Shown here piece after piece: positions 1-7,020 of a stretch of DNA of 9,179 nt. Numbering within the stretch: position 1 is the first letter of the stretch; the number at the start of each line of letters is the position of its first letter. This DNA comes from Campylobacter sp. (lineage in GTDB: Bacteria > Campylobacterota > Campylobacteria > Campylobacterales > Campylobacteraceae): NCBI GenBank assembly GCA_021203945.1, contig JAJQAF010000169.1:1-9179 (forward strand). The letters are read 5' to 3'. The position numbers were made by a program, and so were the translations under genes. The notes beneath the pieces are model-generated. The model was not told where the DNA came from. It made no database searches and was given only the letters and a program-made list of their open reading frames with translations.

Positions 1-144
1 ACTAGTGTTAAAAAATTAGTGCCTATAATAAAATTCTTATATCTGCATTTTTTAGCTAATTTATAGCTTTTATAATTTCAAAAATAGTCTTTAAGTATGC
101 TTTAAATTTTGGAATACCGGCAATGATAAATTAAAAGCCTATTA
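1..144. other. AT-rich non-coding left edge, downstream of the racemase gene
   Basis: No gene can be supported here. Plus frame 1 is open from base 1 to a TAG at 64-66 (21 codons), so the end of a rightward gene cannot be excluded, but the peptide has no recognisable features. A small hairpin, AGCTA/TAGCT with a five-base loop (54-68), is followed by TTTAT on the plus strand and would suit a weak terminator of such a gene. On the minus strand, CCTA-GTAA-TAGG (138-149) overlaps the racemase stop codon and is followed by CTTTTAATTT. Its four-base-pair stem is too short to call a terminator with any certainty. Confidence 0.4.
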
Positions 145-834
145 CTAGGATAAAGCCGAATTTACCGCTTCGTTTATATGTATCAAAGTCGTATCAAATA
201 GCCTTGCGTCAGTATCTTTTTGCTTGATCAAAAGTCCGATTTCAGTGCAACCCAGTATCACGCCTTGTGCGCCGTTTCGGGTTAAATTTGAGATGATTTG
301 TAAAAATTTCTCACGCGAAGAGGACAAAATTTTACCTAAACAAAGCTCGTTAAATATCACGTCGTTTATTGCGACCATCTCTTCGCGGCTTGGCAAAACG
401 ACCTTGATGTCGCCATCAGCTAAAACGTTTTTGTAAAAATTCTCTCTCATCGTATAAATCGTGCCGATAAGCCCTATTTTAGTTATATTTTGCCTTTTTA
501 GCTCGTTTAGCGTCGCAGTCGCCACGTGAATTATCGGTATCTGCACGGCGGCGCGCACTTGATCGTAAATTTTATGCATAGTATTGGTGCAAATAAAGAT
601 AAAATCGCAGCCTGCGTCTTGTAAAATTTTAGCATGGGCGGCTAAAATTTCGCCCGCCTCTTCCCATCTGTTTTCGCGTTGCAATCTCTCTATATTCTCA
701 AAATTTAGGCTACTTAGCACGATTTCACCGCTTGACAACCCGCCCAAACGCTCATTAATTTTCCTATTGATTAGCTCATAATACGTAATCGTGGATTCAT
801 AGCTCATACCGCCGATTAGACCGATTTTTTTCAT
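145..834 (-). CDS. Aspartate/glutamate racemase family amino-acid racemase (YgeA/RacX-like)
   Basis: This is a cytoplasmic, cofactor-independent amino-acid racemase that interconverts L and D forms by a two-cysteine acid/base mechanism. The 229-residue length matches the roughly 230 residues of E. coli YgeA. The N-terminus MKKIGLIGGMSYEST is the family's first glycine-rich strand and loop. The catalytic cysteines are visible as C82 in ICTNTMH and C196 in GVILGCTEIG, the positions expected from YgeA (C83/C197). A second Rossmann-like strand, KIGLIGT, lies near residue 120. The start is supported by GGGAG at 838-842, five bases before the ATG. It lies 50 bases downstream of the MORN-repeat gene on the same strand and probably shares its transcript. 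Substrate cannot be read from sequence: YgeA prefers homoserine and other non-canonical substrates, while other members use aspartate or glutamate. It is not the essential MurI type, whose motifs differ. Family confidence is high, substrate confidence low. Confidence 0.9.
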   Translation of the reverse strand: MKKIGLIGGMSYESTITYYELINRKINERLGGLSSGEIVLSSLNFENIERLQRENRWEEAGEILAAHAKILQDAGCDFIFICTNTMHKIYDQVRAAVQIPIIHVATATLNELKRQNITKIGLIGTIYTMRENFYKNVLADGDIKVVLPSREEMVAINDVIFNELCLGKILSSSREKFLQIISNLTRNGAQGVILGCTEIGLLIKQKDTDARLFDTTLIHINEAVNSALS

Positions 835-837
835 AAA

Positions 838-842
838 CTCCC
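838..842 (-). promoter_or_regulatory. Ribosome binding site of the racemase gene
   Basis: AAAGGGAGTTTATG reads on the minus strand. The purine run GGGAG sits five bases from the ATG and fixes the start at 834. No convincing separate -10 box lies in the 50-base gap, which favours cotranscription with the upstream repeat-protein gene. Confidence 0.7.
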
Positions 843-864
843 TTTAAATTTAATATCTATCAAA

Positions 865-894
865 GCGCGACCCGCAAGCCGAATTTACTCGCGC
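865..894 (-). other. GC-rich hairpin across the end of the MORN-repeat gene
   Basis: On the minus strand GCGCGA (894-889) pairs with TCGCGC (870-865) around an 18-base loop that contains the stop codon, followed by TTTGATAG. The U-tract is only three bases and the loop is large, so this may at most reduce read-through into the racemase gene or stabilise the upstream message. It could also be chance. Confidence 0.25.
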
Positions 895-2057
895 GCCAAG
901 CCCTTTTCGTCAAATTTCTCTTCTACGAGATTGCCGTTTTTATCGTATTTCTTGACGGATATTAGCCGTCCGCGTTCAAATTCCGCCCTTGCTTCTAGCT
1001 TACCGTCGTTAGAAAAATGCTCCGCCGTGCCGCTTTCCAAGCCGTTTTCAAACCAAACTTTTGCCTCTAACGAGCCGTTTTTATGAAAACGCTCGTAAAA
1101 TCCGTGCTTAGCGCCGCGTTCAAAATTTGCCCTTACATATACCTTGCCGTTTTCGTAATAATCAACCCCAACGCCCGTTTGATAATCGTCTTCATATCGG
1201 TATTCGCCTTTGATTTTGCCGCTTTCGTAGTAGGTTTTAGCCTCGCCGTCCAGTCTGTTTGCCTTATAGTTTGAACGTGATTTTACCGCGCCGCTCTCGT
1301 AGTAAAAAACTGCGCCGCCGTTTCGCTCGTTATCTTTATAGCTAGTTTGCGCCCTCAAAGCACCGCTTTCGTAGTAGCTTTTCTCCACGCCCTCGCGCTT
1401 ATCGTTTATGTAATTTACCTCGCTTAATAGCGCGCCGTTTTTGTAAAATTCCTTTCCTAGCCCCTCTCTTTTGTCGTCTTTATAAGGCACTCGCCACTCT
1501 AACGCGCCGTTTTTATAATATTCCAGCACGTCGCCTTGTATTAAGCCGTCTATATATTTCGTCCTCTCTCTCACACCGCCGCCCTCGTAGTAGCTTACGA
1601 ATTCGCCTTCACGCTTATCGTTTTTATACTCGCCCCTTTCCCTTACGCTACCGTCGCTATACCAATACATCGTCGCCTCACCCTCTTTTACGCCGTTTTT
1701 GATAGCGTATCTGCCTACTAGCCGCTCCTTTTCGTCATACTCTCTCATCTCAAACGCAATTCCGTCTTTGACCTGTATTTTGCGAAATAGCGCGACTTTT
1801 TTAGGCTCTCTTCTTTTGATAAATACCCCGCCTACTATATGATCATACATATCTTCTATCCAGTAGCTATATAGGTGCAAAACCCCGCTATATGGTATTC
1901 TGGCTCCTTTTTCGTAATAAATTCCCTTTTTCATAACCAGCTCTGGCTTCATCAAAATATCTTGTCCGCCGTGTAAATTTATGGCGAAAATAGCAAAAAC
2001 GATCAGTAAAACGGATTTAAATTTTAGCGCTTTAGCCGTAGTTTTGTGAAATTTCAT
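885..2057 (-). CDS. Secreted MORN/YwqK-type repeat protein
   Basis: The product has 390 residues. Residues 1-29 form a basic start (MKFHKTTAKALKFK) and a hydrophobic core (SVLLIVFAIFAINL), a signal peptide or membrane anchor without a lipobox cysteine, so the rest is probably periplasmic or surface-exposed. Residues 30-124 form a non-repeated head. From E125 to L365 there are ten consecutive units, nine of exactly 24 residues and a first one of 25. The pattern is xG-x4-YY-x-x-G-x-L/V-x5-Y-x-x-D-x-R, the MORN_2/YwqK repeat, and degenerate repeat sequence continues to the end. Databases often label this family 'YwqK family antitoxin', but no toxin gene is adjacent and the label should not be taken literally. 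MORN-like repeats make elongated beta surfaces that bind proteins or envelope components; the ligand here is unknown. AAAGGG at 2065-2070 supports the start, and a terminator isolates the gene from nifJ. Confidence is high for the family and nil for a precise function. Confidence 0.88.
   Translation of the reverse strand: MKFHKTTAKALKFKSVLLIVFAIFAINLHGGQDILMKPELVMKKGIYYEKGARIPYSGVLHLYSYWIEDMYDHIVGGVFIKRREPKKVALFRKIQVKDGIAFEMREYDEKERLVGRYAIKNGVKEGEATMYWYSDGSVRERGEYKNDKREGEFVSYYEGGGVRERTKYIDGLIQGDVLEYYKNGALEWRVPYKDDKREGLGKEFYKNGALLSEVNYINDKREGVEKSYYESGALRAQTSYKDNERNGGAVFYYESGAVKSRSNYKANRLDGEAKTYYESGKIKGEYRYEDDYQTGVGVDYYENGKVYVRANFERGAKHGFYERFHKNGSLEAKVWFENGLESGTAEHFSNDGKLEARAEFERGRLISVKKYDKNGNLVEEKFDEKGLARE
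963..1685 (-). repeat. Tandem 72-base coding repeat, ten units (24-residue MORN/YwqK repeats)
   Basis: Units by residue: 125-149, 150-173, 174-197, 198-221, 222-245, 246-269, 270-293, 294-317, 318-341 and 342-365. The period is also visible in the DNA. On the plus strand the words for YYESG/YKNGA recur at about 1221, 1293, 1365, 1437 and 1509, exactly 72 bases apart, as variants of gccgctttcgtagtag or gccgtttttgtaaaa. Central units resemble each other most (YYESGAL, YYESGAV, YYESGKI; FYKNGAL, YYKNGAL), and outer units are more diverged. Confidence 0.9.
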
Positions 2058-2064
2058 ATCTTAA

Positions 2065-2092
2065 CCCTTTTAATGAAGTTTAAATTTTATCA
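2065..2092 (-). promoter_or_regulatory. Extended -10 promoter and ribosome binding site of the MORN-repeat gene
   Basis: On the minus strand TGATAAAAT (2092-2084) is an extended -10 element: TG, one base, then TAAAAT, five of six matches to TATAAT. It is preceded by the A/T-rich tract typical of Campylobacter promoters. Transcription would start near 2077, giving a leader of about 20 bases that contains AAAGGG (2070-2065), seven bases from the ATG. Assigned by eye only. Confidence 0.5.
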
Positions 2093-2162
2093 TAAATTTA
2101 TATATAAACTAAGCGGTTTTGCGAGAGATATTCGTTACGAACGGATTAAATTTAGAGAGGTT

Positions 2163-2194
2163 AAAGCCGCGCAAATGTTAAATTTTACGCGGCT
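2163..2194 (-). terminator. Intrinsic terminator of nifJ
   Basis: Nine bases past the nifJ stop, the minus strand reads AGCCGCGTAAA (2194-2184), an eight-base loop, then TTTGCGCGGCT (2175-2165): an 11-base-pair stem with one G-U wobble, followed by TT and AACC. The wobble becomes a C-A mismatch in plus-strand RNA, so the structure fits leftward transcripts better. The short U-tract makes termination efficiency uncertain. Confidence 0.75.
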
Positions 2195-2203
2195 AGGTTA
2201 AAT

Positions 2204-5200
2204 TTATTCGTCGGTTTGCACCGGGGCTTCTTGCTCCAACTCGTCGCTAAAATCGGCGTTTGCAAGGCGTCTGATCTGACGATAACGGCGTTTGGCATCG
2301 TTTTTATTTTTTATCAAAAGCTCATCTGCGTGCTGCGGATTTGTTTTCTTAATGGAGTTATAGCGCACTTCATTTAGCAAAAACTGCTCGTAAAGCGACC
2401 AATCTGGCTCTTTAGAGTTGATTTTCAGCGGATTTTTGCCCTCTTTGATAAGGCGCGGATCATAAATATACGTCGGCCAATAGCCGCATTTTGTCGCTAG
2501 TTCGGCTTGATCTCCGGAATGCGACAAGCCGCCCTTTATGCCGTGTGCGATACAAGGCGAATAAGCTATTACAAGGCTCGGTCCGTCGTATGCTTCCGCC
2601 GCTATCATCGCTTTAATGGTATTGGCTTGACTTGCGTTTGAGTTTATTTGAGCTACGAAAATATTGCCGTAAGTCATCGCGATATAGCCTAAATCCTTTT
2701 TTTGAGCCGCTTTGCCCGACGCGGTAAATTGCGCGATAGAGCCTGCGCGACTTGATTTTGAGCTTTGACCGCCCGTATTTGAATACACTTCGGTATCAAG
2801 CACGAGCACGTTTATATTTTCACCGCTTGCCAAGACGTGATCAAGTCCGCCAAAACCGATGTCGTAAGCCCAGCCGTCGCCTCCGATAATCCATTGTGAT
2901 TTTTTGACTAAGTATTTTTTAAGACTTAAAATTTCGCTCACGCCGCCAACGTTTAAATTTTGCTCTAAAATCGGTATTAAAATTTTAGCTATCTCAGCCG
3001 TTTTTACGCTGTCCTTTTTAAATTCCAACCAGTCGTTATAAAGCGCGCTAAGCGCATTTGGAACGCTATCTTTCGTGCTTAACATTATATCTTCTATGCG
3101 GTGACGGATAGTCTCAACCGCGACGTTCATACCCATGCCAAACTCGGCGTTATCCTCAAAAAGCGAATTCGCCCACGCCACGCCGTGCCCGTCTTTATTC
3201 GTCGTGTATGGCGTAGAAGGCGCGCTTCCGCCGTAAATAGAGCTGCATCCCGTAGCGTTCGCCACGATCATACGCTCGCCGAATAACCTTGTGATAAGCC
3301 CGATATAAGGCGTCTCGCCACATCCCGGGCAGGCTCCGTGAAATTCAAAAAGCGGCTGAGCGAAGCTTGAGCCTTTAACGCTCTCTTTACTCATCAAATC
3401 GTCTTTATAAGTTACGTTTTTAAACAGATAATCGGCGTTTTCTTGCTCGTTTCGCGATTGCTCCTCCTCAAACGGCACCATCACCAGCGATTTTTCTTTG
3501 CTAGGGCAGTTTTGCGCGCATAGCTCGCAGCCCGTGCAGTCTAGGATACTTACTTGAATTTTATATTTTAGCCCTTTTAGCTCTTTGCCTTTGGCTTCCA
3601 AGACGCGTTCCTGAACCGTTTGCGGCGCACTTTGCAGCTCGTTATCGTTTATCAAAAACGGACGGATAACCGCATGCGGGCAGACAAAAGCGCATTGATT
3701 GCACTGGATACAATTTTGCTCTATCCACTTTGGCACCATCACGCCCACGCCGCGCTTTTCATACGCCGTAGTTCCCGATTTAAAATGTCCGTCCTCATAA
3801 CCTAAAAACGCCGAAACCGGCAGGCTGTCGCCCTTTGCGGCATTTATCGGTTTAACCACGTTTTCAATAAAACTATCGCCGACGTATTTTTCGCCGACCT
3901 TACTATCGTCTTTTAAATTTACCCACAACGGATCGACCGCGACCTTTATAAGCCCGTCCGCGCCCACATCAATCGCTTTGTAGTTCATCTGCACGATCGC
4001 TTCGCCCTTTTTAGAATAGGCTTTGTAGGCGTATTCTTTCATATATTTTTGTGCGTCCTCAAACGCAATAATATCCGCAAGCTTAAAAAACGCCGATTGC
4101 ATAATCGTATTCGTGCGTCCGTTTAGACCGATATCGCGAGCTAATTTAGTCGCGTTAATGATGTAGAAATTTACTTTTTTTTGAGCTAAAATTCTCTTTA
4201 CTTTATCGGGTAATTTCTCAACGATCTGCTTTTCGTCCCAAATTGAATTTAATAAAAACGTTCCGTTTTCTCTAATGCCGTCTATTACGTCGTAAATTTC
4301 AAGATACGCCGCGACCGAACACGCTACGAAGTGCGGGTTTGAAACAAGATATGTCGAGCGAATAGGGTTTTTACCGAAACGCAAATGACTACGCGTATAG
4401 CCGCCCGATTTTTTGCTATCGTAGGAAAAATACGCCTGTGCGTTAAGCTCGGTTTTATCGCCGATGATTTTGATAGAGTTTTTATTCGCTCCTACCGTTC
4501 CGTCTGCGCCAAGTCCGTAAAACAGGCATTCTTTAACGCTTTCGTCACTTAGTGAAATTTTCTCGCCGACCTCAAGCGAAGTAAAGGTAACGTCATCTAC
4601 GATTCCGACCGTAAAGCCGTTTTTCGGCTCGTCTTTTTTTAAATTTTCAAAAACGGCTATCATCTGTGCGGGATCGACGTCTTTTGAGCTTAAACCGTAT
4701 CTGCCGCCCACGATTATCGGAGCGTTTTGCTGCCCGTAAAACGCCGTGTTTATATCAAGATATAGCGGCTCGCCGAGACTTCCGGGCTCTTTTGTGCGAT
4801 CAAGCACGGCTATTTTTTTCACGCTCTTGGGCATAACATCAAACAGATATTTTAGGCTAAACGGACGATACAAATGCACCTTTATAACGCCTACCTTTTC
4901 GCCTTTAGCACGTAAAAAATCAACGACCTCTTCAAGCGTTTGCGTAACCGAACCCATCGCAACTACGACGCATTCGGCTTGCGGATCGCCGTAGTAATTA
5001 AACGGCTTATAATCTCGCCCCGTTATCTTTGAAATTTCAGCCAAATACTCGGCTACTATGTCGGGCACCGCGTCGTAAAAGCGATTTGAAAGCTCTCTGG
5101 TCTGAAAATAAATATCGTCGTTTTGCGCCGTGCCGCGTGTTTTTGGGCTCTCCGGATTTAGCGCTTCGTCTCTAAAATTCTGCACCGCCTGCTTATCAAG

Positions 5201-5782
5201 AAGTCTATCAAAATGAGAATAATCAATCATCTCTATCTTTTGAATTTCGTGGCTTGTTCTAAATCCGTCAAAGAAGTGTAGAAACGGCACTCGCCCCTTG
5301 ATAGCCGATAAATGCGCGACACCGGCTATATCCATAACCTCTTGCACCGAACCGCTTGCAAGCATCGCCCAACCCGTTTGGCGACAGGCATAAATATCTT
5401 GATGATCGCCGAATATAGAAAGAGCTTGAGCCGCTATGGAACGCGCGCTTACGTGAATCACGCCCGGAAGTAATTGCCCGGAAATTTTATACATATTTGG
5501 AATTTTTAGCAAAAGACCTTGCGAAGCCGTGTAAGTCGTAGTTAGCGCGCCTACTTGAAGTGAGCCGTGAACCGTGCCTGCCGCACCGGCTTCACTTTGC
5601 ATTTCAACGACTTTTACGGGCATTCCAAATAAATTTTTCTTGCCCTGTGCCGCCCATGCATCGGTGTAATCGGCCATCGGCGAGCTTGGCGTAATCGGAT
5701 AAATCCCCGCAACTTCCGTAAATGCGTAAGCGGCATAGGCGGCGGCTTCATTGCCGTCCATAGTTTTCATTATTTTACTCAT
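2204..5782 (-). CDS. nifJ: Pyruvate:flavodoxin/ferredoxin oxidoreductase, single-chain
   Basis: This cytoplasmic thiamine-diphosphate, three-[4Fe-4S] enzyme oxidises pyruvate with CoA to acetyl-CoA and CO2 and reduces flavodoxin or ferredoxin. It has 1192 residues, like C. jejuni Cj1476 and E. coli YdbK. Domain I has GIYPITPSSPMAD with T31, E64 (MQSEAGAAG) and R114 (VSARS), the same numbers as the substrate-pocket residues of the Desulfovibrio africanus enzyme. A CoA-binding/transketolase-C-like region follows at about 260-400. The ferredoxin-like domain carries C691, C694, C697, C701 and C749, C752, C755, C759, ligands of two clusters. The catalytic domain supplies the proximal cluster by C818, C821 (CPGCG), C846 and C1077. 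The thiamine motif runs from GGDGWAYDIGFGG (967-979) to DTEVYSNTGG (996-1005). The chain ends about 40 residues shorter than the D. africanus enzyme. AAAAAGG at 5791-5797 precedes the ATG by eight bases. It appears monocistronic, with a terminator downstream. Confidence 0.97.
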   Translation of the reverse strand: MSKIMKTMDGNEAAAYAAYAFTEVAGIYPITPSSPMADYTDAWAAQGKKNLFGMPVKVVEMQSEAGAAGTVHGSLQVGALTTTYTASQGLLLKIPNMYKISGQLLPGVIHVSARSIAAQALSIFGDHQDIYACRQTGWAMLASGSVQEVMDIAGVAHLSAIKGRVPFLHFFDGFRTSHEIQKIEMIDYSHFDRLLDKQAVQNFRDEALNPESPKTRGTAQNDDIYFQTRELSNRFYDAVPDIVAEYLAEISKITGRDYKPFNYYGDPQAECVVVAMGSVTQTLEEVVDFLRAKGEKVGVIKVHLYRPFSLKYLFDVMPKSVKKIAVLDRTKEPGSLGEPLYLDINTAFYGQQNAPIIVGGRYGLSSKDVDPAQMIAVFENLKKDEPKNGFTVGIVDDVTFTSLEVGEKISLSDESVKECLFYGLGADGTVGANKNSIKIIGDKTELNAQAYFSYDSKKSGGYTRSHLRFGKNPIRSTYLVSNPHFVACSVAAYLEIYDVIDGIRENGTFLLNSIWDEKQIVEKLPDKVKRILAQKKVNFYIINATKLARDIGLNGRTNTIMQSAFFKLADIIAFEDAQKYMKEYAYKAYSKKGEAIVQMNYKAIDVGADGLIKVAVDPLWVNLKDDSKVGEKYVGDSFIENVVKPINAAKGDSLPVSAFLGYEDGHFKSGTTAYEKRGVGVMVPKWIEQNCIQCNQCAFVCPHAVIRPFLINDNELQSAPQTVQERVLEAKGKELKGLKYKIQVSILDCTGCELCAQNCPSKEKSLVMVPFEEEQSRNEQENADYLFKNVTYKDDLMSKESVKGSSFAQPLFEFHGACPGCGETPYIGLITRLFGERMIVANATGCSSIYGGSAPSTPYTTNKDGHGVAWANSLFEDNAEFGMGMNVAVETIRHRIEDIMLSTKDSVPNALSALYNDWLEFKKDSVKTAEIAKILIPILEQNLNVGGVSEILSLKKYLVKKSQWIIGGDGWAYDIGFGGLDHVLASGENINVLVLDTEVYSNTGGQSSKSSRAGSIAQFTASGKAAQKKDLGYIAMTYGNIFVAQINSNASQANTIKAMIAAEAYDGPSLVIAYSPCIAHGIKGGLSHSGDQAELATKCGYWPTYIYDPRLIKEGKNPLKINSKEPDWSLYEQFLLNEVRYNSIKKTNPQHADELLIKNKNDAKRRYRQIRRLANADFSDELEQEAPVQTDE

Positions 5783-5798
5783 TTTACATACCTTTTTG

Positions 5799-5817
5799 AT
5801 AATAAATCTTTTATTAT
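5799..5817. promoter_or_regulatory. Perfect 8-3-8 inverted repeat over the nifJ promoter (candidate operator)
   Basis: ATAATAAA-TCT-TTTATTAT is a perfect palindrome with a three-base centre. Its right arm covers five of the six bases of the nifJ -10 box, and it extends across the expected start of transcription, so a bound protein would block initiation. The half-sites resemble the TAATAAT/ATTATTA arms of epsilonproteobacterial Fur sites, but the spacing is three bases instead of one. In such AT-rich sequence a repeat of this size can arise by chance, so the operator role is only a suggestion. Confidence 0.35.
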
Positions 5818-5818
5818 A
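5813..5818 (-). promoter_or_regulatory. -10 box of nifJ
   Basis: The minus strand reads TATAAT exactly. It gives a predicted start near 5806 and a leader of about 24 bases that includes the AAAAAGG ribosome binding site. The upstream sequence is T/A-rich with no clear -35, as usual for Campylobacter sigma-70 promoters. Confidence 0.55.
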
Positions 5819-5881
5819 TGATGAAAATTTAAAATATACACTTAACCTAAATCACTATTTTTATAAATTTAGCTTTTTTAT

Positions 5882-5918
5882 TAAAATTTTATATATTTTT
5901 TGTTATCTAAAATTTTAT
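5882..5918. repeat. Direct repeat of the palindromic word TAAAATTTTAT
   Basis: Two identical 11-base copies lie at 5882-5892 and 5908-5918, 26 bases apart start to start (about 2.5 helical turns). Each contains the self-complementary TAAAATTTTA. They lie between the two divergent promoters and could be protein-binding or curvature elements. Low complexity makes chance a serious alternative. Confidence 0.35.
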
Positions 5919-5944
5919 TTACCGTATTTTTATATAAGCAAATA

Positions 5945-5950
5945 TATAAT
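5945..5950 (+). promoter_or_regulatory. -10 box of the ABC importer operon
   Basis: TATAAT follows an A/T-rich tract. The predicted start is near 5957, about 29 bases before the ATG. The ribosome binding site AGGAG at 5976-5980 lies five bases before the start codon. No further promoter is evident within the three importer genes. Confidence 0.5.
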
Positions 5951-5985
5951 TTTAAAAATATAAAACATCAATTTTAGGAGAGATA

Positions 5986-7020
5986 ATGAGTAAGATTTTT
6001 CAATTCGCGATAGCGTTCATATTGTGCATTTCGCCGCTTTTTGCGGAGCGTATCGTAACGGATCAGCTGGGTAGAGAGGTAAAACTGCCCGATGAAGTCA
6101 AGCGAATCGTAGTTTTGCAGCATCAAAGTTTAAACGCGTTAAACGAAATCAACGCGATGGATAAGGTCGTAGGCGTTTTACAAAGTTGGGAAAAGCAGCT
6201 TGGAAAAGCCTATCTTAGGCTCGCTCCCGGTTTAAAAGATATGCCGACGCCGGGCGATTTAAAAACGATAAATTATGAGGCGGTTTTAAAGCTAAAACCC
6301 GACGTAGTCATAGTTACGAACTATATCGCAAAAGACCAGTTGGCAAAGATGGACGAGTTAAATATTCCCGTAATCGGCGTTAGTTTTCAAAAGACCGACG
6401 ACAGCGTAAAAGACAAATTAAATCCCGTCTTTAAAGACGATGAAATCGCCTATACGCAAGGCTTTTACGAAGGCATAGAACTGCTCGGCAAGGTCGCAAA
6501 TAAGGAGAAAGAGGCTAGCGAGTTGATCGATTACGTTAAAAATTCCCAAACTCGGCTTAAATCGAAAATGGCGGGTTTAGACGACGCAAAAAGGGTTAAA
6601 ATTTACATGGCGAACCCGGATTTAAATACCTACGGAAGCGGTAAATACACGGGAATTTTCTTTGAACGTGCAGGCGGTGAAAACGTCGCTAAAAAAGAGA
6701 TCGTCGGAGCTAAACAAATTTCGGTAGAACAACTTCTGGCGTGGAATCCGGATATGATATTCGTTCAAGAACGTTTCGCACAAGTTCCGACCGAGTTAAA
6801 GGACAACGCCGCACTTAAAAATTTATCCGCCGTAAAGAACGATAAAATTTTTATGATGCCGGAATTCGCAAAAGCATGGGGCTATCCGACGGCCGAGGCG
6901 ATGGCTATCGGCGAAGAATGGCTGGCGATGAAGCTTTATCCTGCGCGTTTTAACGAGGTTGATTTTGATAAAAAAGTGGAAGAATTTTATCAAAAATTTT
7001 ACCGAACTTCATATAAATAA
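5986..7020 (+). CDS. Periplasmic substrate-binding protein of an ABC importer, MolA-like (molybdate/tungstate type suspected)
   Basis: The product has 344 residues. Residues 1-20 are a signal peptide ending SPLFA before ERIVTD. There is no lipobox, so the mature protein is probably soluble in the periplasm. The rest is a class III (helical-backbone, FecB/TroA/BtuF-like) binding protein: ITDQ-type start VTDQLGREVKLP (24-35), IVVLQHQSLN (41-50), SWEKQLGKAYLRLAPGL (67-83), LKPDVVIVTNY (103-113), YMANPDLNTYGSGKYTG (207-223), LLAWNPDMIFVQ (250-261) and AKAWGYPTAEAMAIGEEWLA (295-314). The LQHQ, ANPDLxTYGSGKYTG and KAWGYP blocks recall H. influenzae MolA (HI1472), which binds molybdate and tungstate, rather than CeuE, ChuD or BtuF. 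This is from memory and needs alignment. An Fe-siderophore, haem or nickel-chelate role is the alternative. It is the first gene of the operon, and its TAA shares a base with the permease ATG. Confidence 0.85.
   Translation: MSKIFQFAIAFILCISPLFAERIVTDQLGREVKLPDEVKRIVVLQHQSLNALNEINAMDKVVGVLQSWEKQLGKAYLRLAPGLKDMPTPGDLKTINYEAVLKLKPDVVIVTNYIAKDQLAKMDELNIPVIGVSFQKTDDSVKDKLNPVFKDDEIAYTQGFYEGIELLGKVANKEKEASELIDYVKNSQTRLKSKMAGLDDAKRVKIYMANPDLNTYGSGKYTGIFFERAGGENVAKKEIVGAKQISVEQLLAWNPDMIFVQERFAQVPTELKDNAALKNLSAVKNDKIFMMPEFAKAWGYPTAEAMAIGEEWLAMKLYPARFNEVDFDKKVEEFYQKFYRTSYK

Larger units (their letters stand above)
5783..5985. promoter_or_regulatory. AT-rich divergent intergenic region between nifJ and the ABC importer operon
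   Basis: This 203-base spacer contains only a few G or C residues and separates leftward nifJ from the rightward importer genes. It holds one candidate -10 box in each direction (5813-5818 minus, 5945-5950 plus), an inverted repeat over the nifJ -10 box and a direct repeat of TAAAATTTTAT in its middle. A short open frame across it is made of low-complexity FYILKN-type residues and is not credible as a gene. Confidence 0.75.

Noticed and set aside
963..1685. CRISPR-like or other non-coding repeat array, suggested by the 72-base periodicity
   Set aside because: The frame is open throughout, repeats diverge at silent and conservative positions, and there are no unique spacers. The period equals a 24-residue protein repeat.
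885..2057. Toxin-antitoxin system, because the repeat family is often labelled 'YwqK family antitoxin'
   Set aside because: There is no small toxin gene beside it, the protein carries a signal sequence, and the label is an inherited database name. The neighbours are nifJ and a racemase.
2118..2136. Short palindrome TTCG-TTA-CGAA / CGTT-ACG-AACG upstream of the repeat-protein gene
   Set aside because: The arms are only four bases and the two readings are mutually exclusive. It lies about 30 bases upstream of the -10 box and has no known regulator match, so chance is the simpler explanation.
3101..4994. Plus-strand open frames opposite nifJ (3101-3286, 3620-3805, 4746-4994)
   Set aside because: They lie within the strongly conserved nifJ coding sequence and give basic, Arg/His/Ser-rich peptides without starts supported by ribosome binding sites. 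They are antisense shadows.
5751..5963. Small plus-strand gene of 70 codons across the nifJ/importer spacer
   Set aside because: It overlaps the nifJ start, lacks a ribosome binding site and encodes only low-complexity F/Y/I/L/K/N residues, as expected from random AT-rich DNA.
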